Assembly: GCA_019915135.1 (NCBI GenBank)
Contig: JAHLMK010000010.1
Span: forward strand, 992,001-1,056,000
Length of the DNA stretch: 64,000 nucleotides
From: Strobilurus pachycystidiatus
Lineage: Eukaryota > Basidiomycota > Agaricomycetes > Agaricales > Physalacriaceae
Direction of reading: 5' to 3'
Shown here: positions 1-9,543 of the stretch, in pieces
How the letters are laid out: each line of letters opens with the position of its first letter
How positions within the stretch are numbered: the first letter of the stretch is position 1
Position numbers and translations under genes: made by a program
The notes under the pieces: model-generated
The model's input: the letters and a program-made list of their open reading frames with translations, nothing else
Database searches by the model: none
What the model was told of the DNA's origin: nothing

Positions 1-1187
1 AGAAAGACAGCTCGCTGTTGTATTTCCTGACGAAGACATCCATCTCATCATATACGTAGTCGTCAAGTTTCTGGGAAATTATATCCAGAGCGAATCTTCG
101 AGGGGTACGGTCGAGAAATGGCGCTCCAAAATTGAAAGTCATGACAAAGTCCTTAGAGTGCGGTCGCACTCCCGGCCAGGACCCACGGAGGGACAATTTT
201 GCGAGGATGTCCGTGAATATGGTTACCTTTTGAATGTCGTGTGACATCTCAATCATTGACAACAAATGCAAGCAATCATCTTCGCACAACGGAGATGCAA
301 AGAAACCCAGAGTACCGTCGCGGAGATCTTTGAAGATATGTTTGAGAGCATACGTCGGGTCGGGGAATAATGCGCCCTCTTGCCCAATATGACTCATGAA
401 ATCCCATGGAGGTAATTCCTAACAGCGTAGTCAGCGAGAGTATCTTGGTAAGAGGCAGACATGAGTTACGAACCGTGGATATTTTGACGCTGTCACCTCC
501 ACATATATATACAGGCTGATTGGAGTACTCGTGGGCTTGCAACGGTGGCACGTCAATGCGCGTAAGCCTCAGGCCGTCTCCGAGCTCTATCGCTGAGTGC
601 GACGCATAGTGCACATGCTCAGAGAGGCGGGGTTGCTTGGTAACATCGTTCACAGGCGACAGACTGCCAGTGACCGCGCGTTTCCGCTTGTTTGTGCCAG
701 GCAGCTCGTAGCTTGTGCTACAGACGGCGAAGTGGATGAATTTCCCTGGAGCTGCTCCTTCGGACTGGTGGATATTGGCAAGGATGGCATCAGAGACTGT
801 CCCTAGCAGTGGATTCGAGAAGTCGTGATTATGCGTGAAGTGGTCAACACCTCGTTGCGAAAAAGGGATTTTGGCGTAGTAGACACGCTGCTGATCGGGT
901 ACAAAGTGGCAGTCTCTGCTGGCTCGATCTTGGGGAGGACAGTAATAATCGTGCATCATCATCAATCCACGAATGATGTATGGGACGTCGAAGGTTGCAC
1001 CGTTCCTGGGCTCAAATATCGACAAGACATTCAGATAGCCTTCTGAGTCATTTGGGTCATGAAAGCGGCGATGGCCAAGGAGGATGACACTTCGTGGGCT
1101 CAAATGTATTACCTGAGGTAAAAGGAAAGGACAAAGGTTGGGCAAAAGTATTAATTTGTCCCAATGTTTTGCCGAAGAAAAAGACAT
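1..1187 (-). CDS. Hypothetical protein, 3' end cut by the window edge
   Basis: The reading frame opens near 1187 and runs to about 474. A 55-nt GT-AG intron (419-473) then joins in phase to a frame that stays open to base 1, so the C-terminus lies outside the window. The first ATG may not be the real start: an acceptor-like CAG at about 1123 suggests an upstream exon, and the first ~20 residues fall in a low-complexity repeat. The protein has no membrane segment and no motif I recognise. The stretch after the intron is acidic and rich in Phe, Asp and Leu. No function can be given; the splice-consistent open frame is the only support. Confidence 0.55.
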
Positions 1188-1460
1188 CCTTTTACGTCTG
1201 CAAAAGGAAAGACCAAAGGATGGCTTTTGCGAGGGAGAAATATGAGAAATTACGCAAGAAAATCATTAAATCTTTCAGCCGACAAAGGCAATCAATTGAT
1301 CCGGAGAAATAGATCCAAATTCATAGCACAAAGGAAGCAAATTGCCGCGCACAAAGGCAACATTTTACCCCGGCAAATGATTGCCTTTTGCCCGGCACAA
1401 AGGCCGAGAGAAAGGAAATCTTTTCCGCTGGCAAAACACTACCTTTTGCCGGGGAAAAAT
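1094..1460. repeat. Cluster of degenerate CAAAAGG/CCTTTTGC motifs
   Basis: About 365 bp contain more than a dozen copies, in both orientations, of a short motif around GGCAAAAGG or CAAAGG and its complement CCTTTTGCC. Spacing is irregular, so this is not a clean tandem array. It overlaps the apparent 5' end of the first gene. Confidence 0.55.
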
Positions 1461-2320
1461 AAAACGCCCGGTGAGAGGCTGATGAGTGCCCATCGATCGG
1501 GTTCTCGGCAGCCTCTGTTCGGCCACTCGGCTGCTCATGCTCGCCAGTTGAGCGTGTTCTCAACGACCTCTCAGCGAAAATCGATCGCGCTCTGACTACC
1601 GACAAGTTGTCGATGCTGGCCCGCCAATTGAGAGATTACTCACGGTACTGGAGTCAAAGTTTCACAGACAGAATTTCACGAATATAAACTGAACGTAACG
1701 GCTGATCCAGCCGTTATGAATCAGCGCTCAGTAATTGGGCGTCATCGTCATCTACATGATCTACCGAGTTTTCGCTGTTGTGGCATCATGAGGTGTCATC
1801 ACTGGATGACGGTGATGGAAGGTAAGCGAAATAGACCCAGATCGCCCGGCTTGAGGATTCCCGGATGTTTAGCATCCAAACAGCAGTGTGTAACGTAGAT
1901 AAAATATATTCAAATAGCACTACAGCGTAACTACTACAATCCAGGTACCCAGTCGCGAGCGAAAGGGTGTCTCCAAGCCGCCAAACCGCGCACTCCAGCG
2001 CCACAGTGTGCACTCGAGTCAGGCACTCCAGCGTGATTCCGAAGTACGCCAAGACAGCACTCGGAGGACACTTCGGTCATCATAAACTGCACGCGAAGGA
2101 CCGAATGTGAGGCGTGGCAGGCAACGCAATCGTGAATGGAGTGGCAGAGCGTGTCATGATGATTCGAACGCGGATGAAGCGCGCGAAAGACTGGTGAAAT
2201 TTGACGCGTGGCTGGCGGCAAGGGAATGGAGTAAGTACTACTCAGGTAGCCTGGGCATGTCACTGCAACGTCCGCGTAGTTAAGAACGCCACGCAGGTGC
2301 TGATGCTCGAGAGGGAGGGC
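1461..2320. other. Gap without a recognisable gene
   Basis: Short ORFs occur on both strands, but none shows splice-supported continuation or a motif. I see no RNA gene or transposon end here. Confidence 0.4.
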
Positions 2321-2330
2321 GAGTGTCCTG

Positions 2331-3010
2331 ATGACCGGGGCAGAAGCCACTACCGGCATTCATTGCGGACGTGCACACCTCGCAGAGCATACCGTTGCCG
2401 TTGCCGTTGACGTGGGGGATAAAAGGGGCGAGGCGGATGCCGCGGGAGAAGTGGTCCATGGCGAGCACGATTATGTCGTTGGGCGAGGCGTTGGAGAGGG
2501 TCATGCGGCGCGTGCGGAGGCCGGCGGATGGCGATGGCGGCGGGAGACTCGATGGGCCGGGCGGGATCTTCTGCGCTAAAGTGGGGCACGCAGTCGGGAT
2601 TGCCGGGCTCGCAGGAGACGGTGGCGTCGGCGATGGCAACGAGCGTGCGGCCCCAGATGATGGCCATGCGCCAGTCTTCGGGTGCATCGCAGCCAGTGCC
2701 GTTGACTCGGCTTGGGAGATTCTCGCCGGTCTCGAAAACGTCCAGTGCGGCGAGCCAGTACGGGATGGCGCTCTTGGGCTCGCGGGGAAGTGCGAGCAAC
2801 GGGTCCTGGTCGATGAGGTTGCCGAACAGAAAGAGGGCGTTGCCGAGGATGGCGTGGAAGGCGGTAGGTAGCTCGATGCATGTGCTATCGTGCGATGAGC
2901 GGCGGAGACGGCGTCGAAGAGGGCGCACTTCTCACCATTTCGGCTTCTGAGCCGGCTGGTCCATGGCTGATTTGATTTTTCTTTTGGCGGCTTCGTCGCC
3001 GTCGTCGTCG
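2331..3010 (-). pseudogene. Ett1/Nro1-like protein, frameshifted
   Basis: Two minus frames together read like the basidiomycete Ett1/Nro1 family (a nuclear TPR-like factor linked in yeasts to translation termination and oxygen sensing). One frame holds a block with ALDVFETGENLPSRVNG and PEDWRMAIIWGRTLV. The matching continuation (RRMTLSNASPNDI, then LAMDHFSRGI) is in another frame after what looks like a single extra base near 2500. A second frame change is needed near 2890, before STCIELPTAF. Homologues are usually several hundred residues; only about 200 are visible here. Family assignment is from memory of conserved blocks and is moderate to weak. Confidence 0.4.
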
Positions 3011-3572
3011 TCGTTGATGCGTCACCGGCTCTTGAGCCAGCAAACAGCACCGACAAAGAGTGGCGTGGGGTTCCGAGACTGTTGGGAATACAACGCTGAG
3101 GGCTGATCAGCGTCTAAAATTAGGCGTCGTCGTCGTCGTTGGCCGAGTTTTCCATGTCGCCGTTAGAACGTTGACGTGTCCGACTCGTCGCTGGATGATG
3201 GCGGTGAAACTTAAAGGAAGAGAGCCACGTGGTTAGGGAAAGCAGCATTGACAATGACAATGACCACTGCAAGCGATCCGAGATGTTGTGGTGCTCCGGT
3301 ACCCGACCACGTGGCTCACACCCTATTTGAATTAGAATTTAGTCCTATACTATAGTCTTGAAGAACGGATTCATTGTAGCCATGTTCGCGACGGATTGTA
3401 CGCCTTGTCCGAGTCGCTAGTTTTCTTGGATGTGACAATGCTATTGAAGGCGTTGATAGACGTAGATCAATTTGATAGGTATAATATCGACATAATAAAC
3501 AACGGAATTTCTCGACGTTGACTTAGACATAACAAGCTTTTGGTCTCGCATACATCCACAACAGCCATCGAC
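3011..3572. other. Intergenic stretch
   Basis: No ORF with support. A short GTCGTC trinucleotide run near 3000-3140 is the only visible low-complexity feature. Confidence 0.4.
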
Positions 3573-3995
3573 ATGAACTTCGATTTGACCACCCAACAGC
3601 CTATCACTGCCCCCGTCCGTTTTGACGTTGTCATTCCGACCGCCCATCAGCGACATTACGCCTATTCCGAACAGCGCACCCATGCCTTGGACATCCTAGG
3701 ACTCATCAGCGTCAATTTCGCGGAGGCACTCGACGAGCTCATCCCCAGACATCTCCAACCGCGAAACTTTGTTGTCTCGCTTGCGTGCGCGTCGTTTTCG
3801 ATGGCTGTTTCTGTCTTTGACCAAATTTTAGCATGCTCCGTCACCCACCTGCCCAGAACAAGCCGTGGAGTACAGCGAAAATCTACCGCTGCGACGACCA
3901 TCGCCGACGTGCTCATTCCATGCCGCCAGTACTTTCCTCGCGGCCCGCACAACACCTACAACCCCAAGGCTCATACGTTCCTGCTGCGTCGGTAG
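3573..3995 (+). CDS. Weak hypothetical ORF
   Basis: An ATG in fair context opens a 140-codon frame without a recognisable domain. Minus-strand frames across it are also long, so coding potential is ambiguous. It is listed because nothing better explains the stretch; it may not be a gene. Confidence 0.22.
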   Translation: MNFDLTTQQPITAPVRFDVVIPTAHQRHYAYSEQRTHALDILGLISVNFAEALDELIPRHLQPRNFVVSLACASFSMAVSVFDQILACSVTHLPRTSRGVQRKSTAATTIADVLIPCRQYFPRGPHNTYNPKAHTFLLRR

Positions 3996-4532
3996 GTCGT
4001 CTGTCAGTATTGGGCGTTTCGTTCGGGACTCATTCCTACCAGCACCTTGACATCCATCTGACCACCCCAAGATCTACATTCCTTTACTTACCATCCTGCT
4101 TTGATTGTGATGCTACCGTGCTGATTTCGTTCGTAGCCTTGCATTTGCTTTCGTGTACCTCACTTCCCATACTTTTATGCTTTCGCTTTGCTTTTTGCGT
4201 TCTTAGTTTTCGCCCATGTTCTATGGCCCGCTCGAGAAACAACTGTTGATTTCGTTTTGAACACGAAGTAGCGGATCGTCAGCACAAGAGCGGCGGCCGT
4301 CAAACAGAGATGGAGCGCACCTTTAGCGTTGCTGTAAGAGACCACAAAAGGATCGTGTTGAGAATCGCAATCTTTGTGAAGTACAACCACTCTGCATCTC
4401 AGCAAAGAGACACATCGTGAGAGATCCTTGCAAGGGGTTGTAGGCGCGTGTTTGTAGAGCAAGATACACGAAGTACATCGATTACATCTGCCGGTCTATC
4501 AGTGCTGACAATTGAACGGGACATGAGAATAC

Positions 4533-5006
4533 TCACAGGAGATTGAGGAGAAACTGTTCCAGTTCATCGCCAATCCTCCATAGCGCTAGGTCGTCGGGTA
4601 ACACCTCGCGCATAGTCTCGGTTCGCCGAAGATGGGACATAGATTGCTTGGAGATCTCCTTACGCCACGACTGAAGATACTGCTCGTATTCCGTCGACTG
4701 GAGGTACGTGTCTCTCCCTGGAGTTTGCTGAGCCGTCCGCAGGATCTCCGTTACATGAGAACTTGTCGCTTCTGCTACGCTCTTCAAGACCTGGACGACG
4801 CGACCAGCCTGGCGGGCATCAGTTTGCGCTTTCTTCGCAGCGCGTTCGACGTAGCCGACAAGCTTTCTTTGGTGTCTCTTAGAGAGGGTGTTCCATGCGT
4901 CGGAATACGCCAAGTGTGTCCGCACTGTGTTGGTAGCCTTGAGCTCGAATTGATCTTTCCAGCATTGCATTTCGGCCTCCAGTCGAAAAAAAGACACGGT
5001 CACCTA
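4533..5006 (-). CDS. Helical, charged hypothetical exon
   Basis: A minus frame of about 156 codons is rich in Glu, Lys, Gln, Arg and Leu and should be mostly helical. It has no ATG at its left end (it opens with GTG) but begins right after an acceptor-like CCCGCTAG, so it is probably an internal or last exon. It lies immediately downstream of the P4-ATPase C-terminus. Known flippase tails do not look like this, so it may belong to a neighbouring gene or a rearranged join. No function assigned. Confidence 0.35.
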
Positions 5007-5939
5007 GCGGGAATGAGGCATATGTTCACGTTCGAATTTGCAGGTGCTTGACGTCGAACATGTTCCTCACAGGAAGCTGCCAGATGCGACCGTCTCTCGG
5101 TCGCAAAGTCGAATCCAAGGTCTACAGAAACCAGGCCATTCGACATGTCGTTGCGACTGGCAGCGCGGATGTCCATCACTGATCCAGTCCGCGCATAAGG
5201 ATCGTTGATGGTCATGAGATTGCTTGCTCGGGAGGAGCGACGAGACAAGACCGATGTCCTGCGACCGCGGTGTTCTTTCATTGCTTTCTTTGGAGCCTAT
5301 GCCTAGGTGCGCCGAAAAGTCGTGGCGAAGATCGCGATATTTCTTCCGGATCTACCGTATAATGTCGATATCATCTGGCGCAAAACCAGACTTCCACGCT
5401 TGAGCAATGTAACGGGGTGCCAGTGACAGGAAGAATACGAGAGGAATGCATAACCAGAAGAGAGCCGACGTGGAAAGGAAGTAGTGGTTTCCGTAGAGGT
5501 TGGTCACGGCGTGTCCTGAGCAACTTTGTCAAACCGGTCATACTGAAGTCGGATACGATAGAGCATAATAGGAGAAATAGTCCAATAGATGAACTTAGAA
5601 GTACTGGTTAAGAATGACGTTGTACGACGGAGAGACTACACTCACTGTGAGTCTCATACGAAGACAATGCCGAAGCTGACAGCGAAAACGAGCCACCATG
5701 TCCACGCGGAAGCGGCCATACCAGTGAAGATGTTGGCAACCATTACGCCAGATATGACCATCACCTAAAGCAGATTTGAGTATACGTTGGTCGTACCGGG
5801 GTCAGGAACGCCTCGCCGTTGAAAATTCGTATAAGAACTGGTCGTAGCCGTCCTTTCGTGAGGTAGAAGGGAACGTTCCATAACAGAGCAGGAAGAATAT
5901 GATGACAGACTGATGGGACGCCTACCTGATACATTCCGT
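5000..5939 (-). pseudogene. P4-ATPase (phospholipid flippase), C-terminal part
   Basis: Minus-strand pieces in more than one frame match the end of P4-type ATPases, which move phospholipids between leaflets of Golgi and plasma membranes. In gene order they are a transmembrane stretch (SVIIFFLL), a loop with TSRKDGYDQFLYEFS, another membrane stretch (SGVMVANIFTGMAASAW), then LAPRYIAQAWKSGFAPDDID and the tail motif GFDFATE. Continuity needs several introns. There is an in-frame TAG after DIDIIR near 5353 and a frame change before the tail. The 5' side is cut by the retrotransposon; the rest of the gene resumes at 17235. Confidence 0.8.
5936..5939. repeat. Target-site duplication CCGT, left copy
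   Basis: CCGT directly precedes the 5' LTR and reappears directly after the 3' LTR at 17235-17238. This marks the integration site inside the P4-ATPase. Confidence 0.8.
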
Positions 5940-7608
5940 TGATACGCAGGGTACTATTCCAGTACTAGAAACAGGGAATTTTGTGATTCCTGAATAGCCC
6001 AAAGACCTTAGGAACCTCCAGTCAAGTACTTAGGATAGAGCACGCAGGAGTAACTGCCTTGACGCGGGCAAGCCTCCAGGACAAGGTCCAGGCGCCTTAA
6101 CAAGTCCATTAGGACAGGCGCGATCGAAACCTTCGATCACCTTCATCCGAATATCCTTATCCGCGCGTTGGATCCCTTTCAAGATCCCGTACCTTTGCGT
6201 GTACCTTGTACTACAGACGATGTGCTATAACCATTCGCACCCAAGGAGGGTCCAAAGGTCTTCAGGCGGTTCAGTTCGAGCGACCCAAGACCTGCGCACC
6301 TCAACCCAAAGACCTGGAAGGTCCCGAAATAGTTCAAGGACGTCACAACCCTTTTGGAGAAACAATCTTCGGAGCTGTCAAGGACTCCGAACCGACGCCT
6401 TCCGCTATGCCGATCGATCATGATCCACGATCAAGGACCACCCCAAAAGCAGGGTGTATTACCACTTTAAGAAAGCACTCCCCTGTAGTGTCTGCGCTCG
6501 AAAGGACGTTCTTAACGATCTCCATCCAACCTATCCACAAGAAAGCAGGTGTCCGTAGGACCTTGCAACATAAAGATACCTAAGGATCGAAGTCCTTATC
6601 AGACCTTGATCTCCTGGGCACAAGGATTGTACCATACCGCCAAGGTGGCGTATATGGCTAAAGGACCAAGCGGCCTGTCCGCAGTTGTTTCGACCAGGGA
6701 TAGCCAATAAGAAACCAGCACTTGTATGACTCGAAAGTCCGATGTATCCGATCCTAGAATAGATGCTTACTCAGTAGGAACCCACCAGTAGTATAAAAGG
6801 GCCAAAGGACCCATATTTCGGTAGCTTAGAGCCCCCTCCAGTAGCCGCTAGTCAGACGCAGCCATTGTAGTGAATCTATCTCGAGTTTCGACTCATTTCT
6901 GCAAAGAACCCAAAGACCCCAAAGACCTTTCCAAGATTTAAAGACATCAGGTGTTGCCAAGCTCCTTGAAAGACTCAAAAGAACCTTATTCCGACGTACC
7001 AAGTCGAGTACCAACGAATCTACTTGGTGTTAGAACCTTGTATTCGCAAGAAGGCCGGTTTGCAAGTGGTTCTGCCCTGCATTCACGCTATTTCGTGAAG
7101 TACTTTCCTTTGAGGAATAAGTTGAGTTTGAACGAGTGTTGTCAACGTCTGAGACACCTTTCGGAACCTTTGGTCCCGGTGCAAGACACTAGAAGTTTGG
7201 TTTAAGTGCAAGAAGGAGTCCTTATCGTTAGCAGTCCAGTGGCGTAAAACCTGCGGTAGCGGCCTGACGATTCCAAGACAAAGTCCTTGTACACCAGAGC
7301 ACTTGATAGGTAGAAGCTACATTGCCTCGCGCTGTTTAAGGTCTTCATACGTCAAGAGGTTCGGCCTACGACTTCAAGGTTTTCTTGTGTCATTTTGATC
7401 AGAATCCCTACACCCCCAAAAACAACTCGTAGTTTAACTACAGCGATTCGGAATACATCTCTATTTCTCCATTACCCAAAAGCACCTTGTTCTCTCGAAC
7501 CTTTGTGCACCCCAGCTCCCTTACAAGGAGTACTAGTTGTGATAAGGATTGATAGTGTGGTTAGACGATAGCTTCTTTTTCAGAGGTCTATTCCGAACTT
7601 GCACATCA
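5940..7608 (+). repeat. 5' LTR
   Basis: Starts TGATACGCAGG and ends TTGCACATCA. At 1669 bp it is long for a fungal LTR. It carries a TATA box at 6792 and has no ATG from there to its end. It is dense in short AAGG/CCTT-type words. Confidence 0.95.
6792..6798 (+). promoter_or_regulatory. TATA box of the 5' LTR
   Basis: TATAAAA lies in the context AGTATAAAAGGGCC, 817 bp before the LTR end. Transcription would be expected to start roughly 30-60 bp downstream. The same site is at 16418 in the 3' LTR. Confidence 0.7.
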
Positions 7609-7612
7609 TATT

Positions 7613-7629
7613 TTGGAGCCCACCGCGAG
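7613..7629 (+). other. Probable primer-binding site
   Basis: The run TGGAGCCCACCGCGAGG starts four bases after the 5' LTR. Like other retroelement primer sites it begins with TGG, the complement of a tRNA CCA end. The identity of the tRNA cannot be read from this window. Confidence 0.55.
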
Positions 7630-8184
7630 GGGGTGTAAATTTTGATTTCGAAAAAGACTTCTAAGTCGACCTTGAGATCGGAATCTCCATAAACAAAAGA
7701 CACTGGCTGCAAGGAACTCTGGTCGTTACACCAACAGCCAGAACCGCGCAAATCCACAACCCCAAAAGGAGACCCAGTTATTGCCGGATCTTCAAATCCA
7801 GCAACCTCTGGTATCACTAGTCGCCTAAGAAGCAATCGCCCAATCGCCGGCTCACTTTACAACGGTTTACCTAGTGAAGTAGCTCAAGCACAGCGACGCT
7901 TTGCAGACCCGACTACTCCCAAGAACCAAAAGAAGAAACGTACGCAAGTACCACCTTCAACACCTACTGCCTCTAGGATCAGATCTTCTTCAGATCCTGA
8001 ATCACCTTCGAGAACTCCAACCAGTACCCGAAGACATTCGGACTCTAGAACTTCGCCTAGTCCCGCATTTGTGACACCTTTCGGAAGTCCTTTGACTGAC
8101 CTTGAAGACCCCGAAAGTCCAGAACCTATTACCCCCTTCATTGACTTTAACACGTCTACCCAAAACACGATACCAGTTCCAGTA

Positions 8185-9543
8185 ATGGCAGTACGAGCAA
8201 TTGTACCTTCCGAGGAACTTAGTGCTGAAGCTAAGAAAGAGATCCAAGGCAAGAAGATTCCGATACCATTCTCAAGGGATGCTCCCAAATTCAAGGGACA
8301 CTCCGGCGATGATGTGAGGGAGTTCTTCACGATGTGCAACTGGATCTTTGACCAGACAGGAATCGCCGAACAAGGTACTAAGTTGGAAGTAGCCGCGCTA
8401 TACGCCGGCCACGAACAACGCCTAAGGTGGCACAAAAACCCAGACTACTTGAAAGGTGTCTGGGCGGACTTCCAAGAATCAGTTCTCTCCTCATACTCAA
8501 AGGGAAAGAACGATCCTACGTACGTCCCGGCCGACCTAAAGGATGCCTTGGACCCGTACCTGGCTAGGCCCATAGCCAACAAGCAAAAGTGGGAAAGCTT
8601 TCAGCGCGAAGTGCTCCATATCATGGGACATCTTATCACGTCGGGAGAACTTACCAATAAGGGTGCTATAGAAGATATCAAGTCCTCTATCACAGAGGGA
8701 GTTTGGCATAATGTCCTTGGGGACCTCAGGCGCGATGCGAAAGCTAATGCAACAGCTGGGACAACCCCCACCTATGACTTCACGTTGTCAGAGGTCGAGG
8801 CAGCGATCTCCAACTACTTCTTGACCGATAAATGGATGAGCAAGAGTGCGAAGGATAGTCCTTATAACAGAGAACTCATTCCCGCCTCTACCACCCGAAT
8901 CAAGACAGAGGAGTTGGATGAATACCTGAATAGGGTAGCTAGCCTTCAGGACATTATCCAGAAAGGAGAAAAGGAACGCGAAGAGGCTCGCAAGGCTGAT
9001 CAGAAGATGATGGCAGAACTTCTCCATACCTTACAGCGTGGAGGTCCGCAAGGACTCCGCACCCAAGGTTTTGTACAAGAAGCCTCGCCGATTTATCTAC
9101 AAACACCTGCTCAAGGTGTCTCAGTCCCGACCAACTTACCGAATGGACTCTACAAAGCTCCTCCGGGCGCGTTCCCAGGAAACAAGTTCGTAGTTAACGA
9201 TGGAAGGTGTTACTTCTGTCGTGAACTAGGGCATATTGTAGCAAATTGTCCTACAAAGGAAATGTGCGAAAGCAATGGTCATATCTACAAGCCTGGTGGT
9301 ACCAACATATATCATGTAACGAATGGAACTACTAGTCAACCTATTCAAAGGGTTAGTCCCAAGCAGCCTCTCAGCCCTTGGGAACAAGTCCAGAAGTTTC
9401 AACAAGAAAATGCACCTAAGGTATCGGCGTTCCAATCTCAAGAAGATGAGTTTGCACCTGAGGTCGCGATGTATGTTCAAACCCCAACCCAAGAAGAAGA
9501 GTTTGCCCCCGACGCCTATCAGGGTTTCGGCAGGGCTCGATGA
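8185..9543 (+). CDS. gag: Gag (capsid/nucleocapsid) of the Ty3/gypsy element
   Basis: The first ATG after the LTR promoter opens this frame, giving about 452 residues ending DAYQGFGRAR. Near the C-terminus a CCHC zinc knuckle (C-X2-C-X4-H-X4-C, starting CYFC at about 9208) is typical of nucleocapsids that bind the RNA genome. The middle part contains a helical block with DDVREFF and a Lys/Glu-rich coiled segment, as in Ty3-type capsids. The frame is also open upstream to a TAA at 7690 but has no ATG there, so an N-terminally extended product from a non-ATG start is possible. The last codons contain a GGGTTTC slippery site leading into protease. Confidence 0.9.
   Translation: MAVRAIVPSEELSAEAKKEIQGKKIPIPFSRDAPKFKGHSGDDVREFFTMCNWIFDQTGIAEQGTKLEVAALYAGHEQRLRWHKNPDYLKGVWADFQESVLSSYSKGKNDPTYVPADLKDALDPYLARPIANKQKWESFQREVLHIMGHLITSGELTNKGAIEDIKSSITEGVWHNVLGDLRRDAKANATAGTTPTYDFTLSEVEAAISNYFLTDKWMSKSAKDSPYNRELIPASTTRIKTEELDEYLNRVASLQDIIQKGEKEREEARKADQKMMAELLHTLQRGGPQGLRTQGFVQEASPIYLQTPAQGVSVPTNLPNGLYKAPPGAFPGNKFVVNDGRCYFCRELGHIVANCPTKEMCESNGHIYKPGGTNIYHVTNGTTSQPIQRVSPKQPLSPWEQVQKFQQENAPKVSAFQSQEDEFAPEVAMYVQTPTQEEEFAPDAYQGFGRAR
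9522..9528 (+). promoter_or_regulatory. Putative -1 frameshift site, gag to pro
   Basis: The heptamer G GGT TTC is in the gag phase required by X XXY YYZ and lies 12 nt before the gag TGA at 9541. A -1 slip enters the protease frame, which is open across the site. Five bases downstream, GGCTC (9534-9538) can pair with GAGCC (9578-9582), enclosing a further hairpin GTGC/GCAC around 9552-9564. Confidence 0.7.

Noticed and set aside
2331..2950. Long plus-strand ORFs opposite the Ett1-like pseudogene
   Set aside because: GC-rich antisense shadows; the conserved motifs are on the minus strand.
6179..7205. Several ORFs of 60-125 codons within the LTRs
   Set aside because: They lie on both strands and lack ATG starts downstream of the TATA box. 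They are identical in both LTRs only because the LTRs are, so there is no coding evidence.
7613..7629. Assigning the primer-binding site to a specific tRNA
   Set aside because: The sequence starts with TGG as expected, but I could not match the rest to a tRNA 3' end with certainty.
8071..8184. GTG codon at 8071 as the gag start
   Set aside because: GTG is not a usual start in fungi, and the frame is equally open further upstream. The first ATG at 8185 is the simplest start; non-ATG starts are discussed as a hypothesis only.
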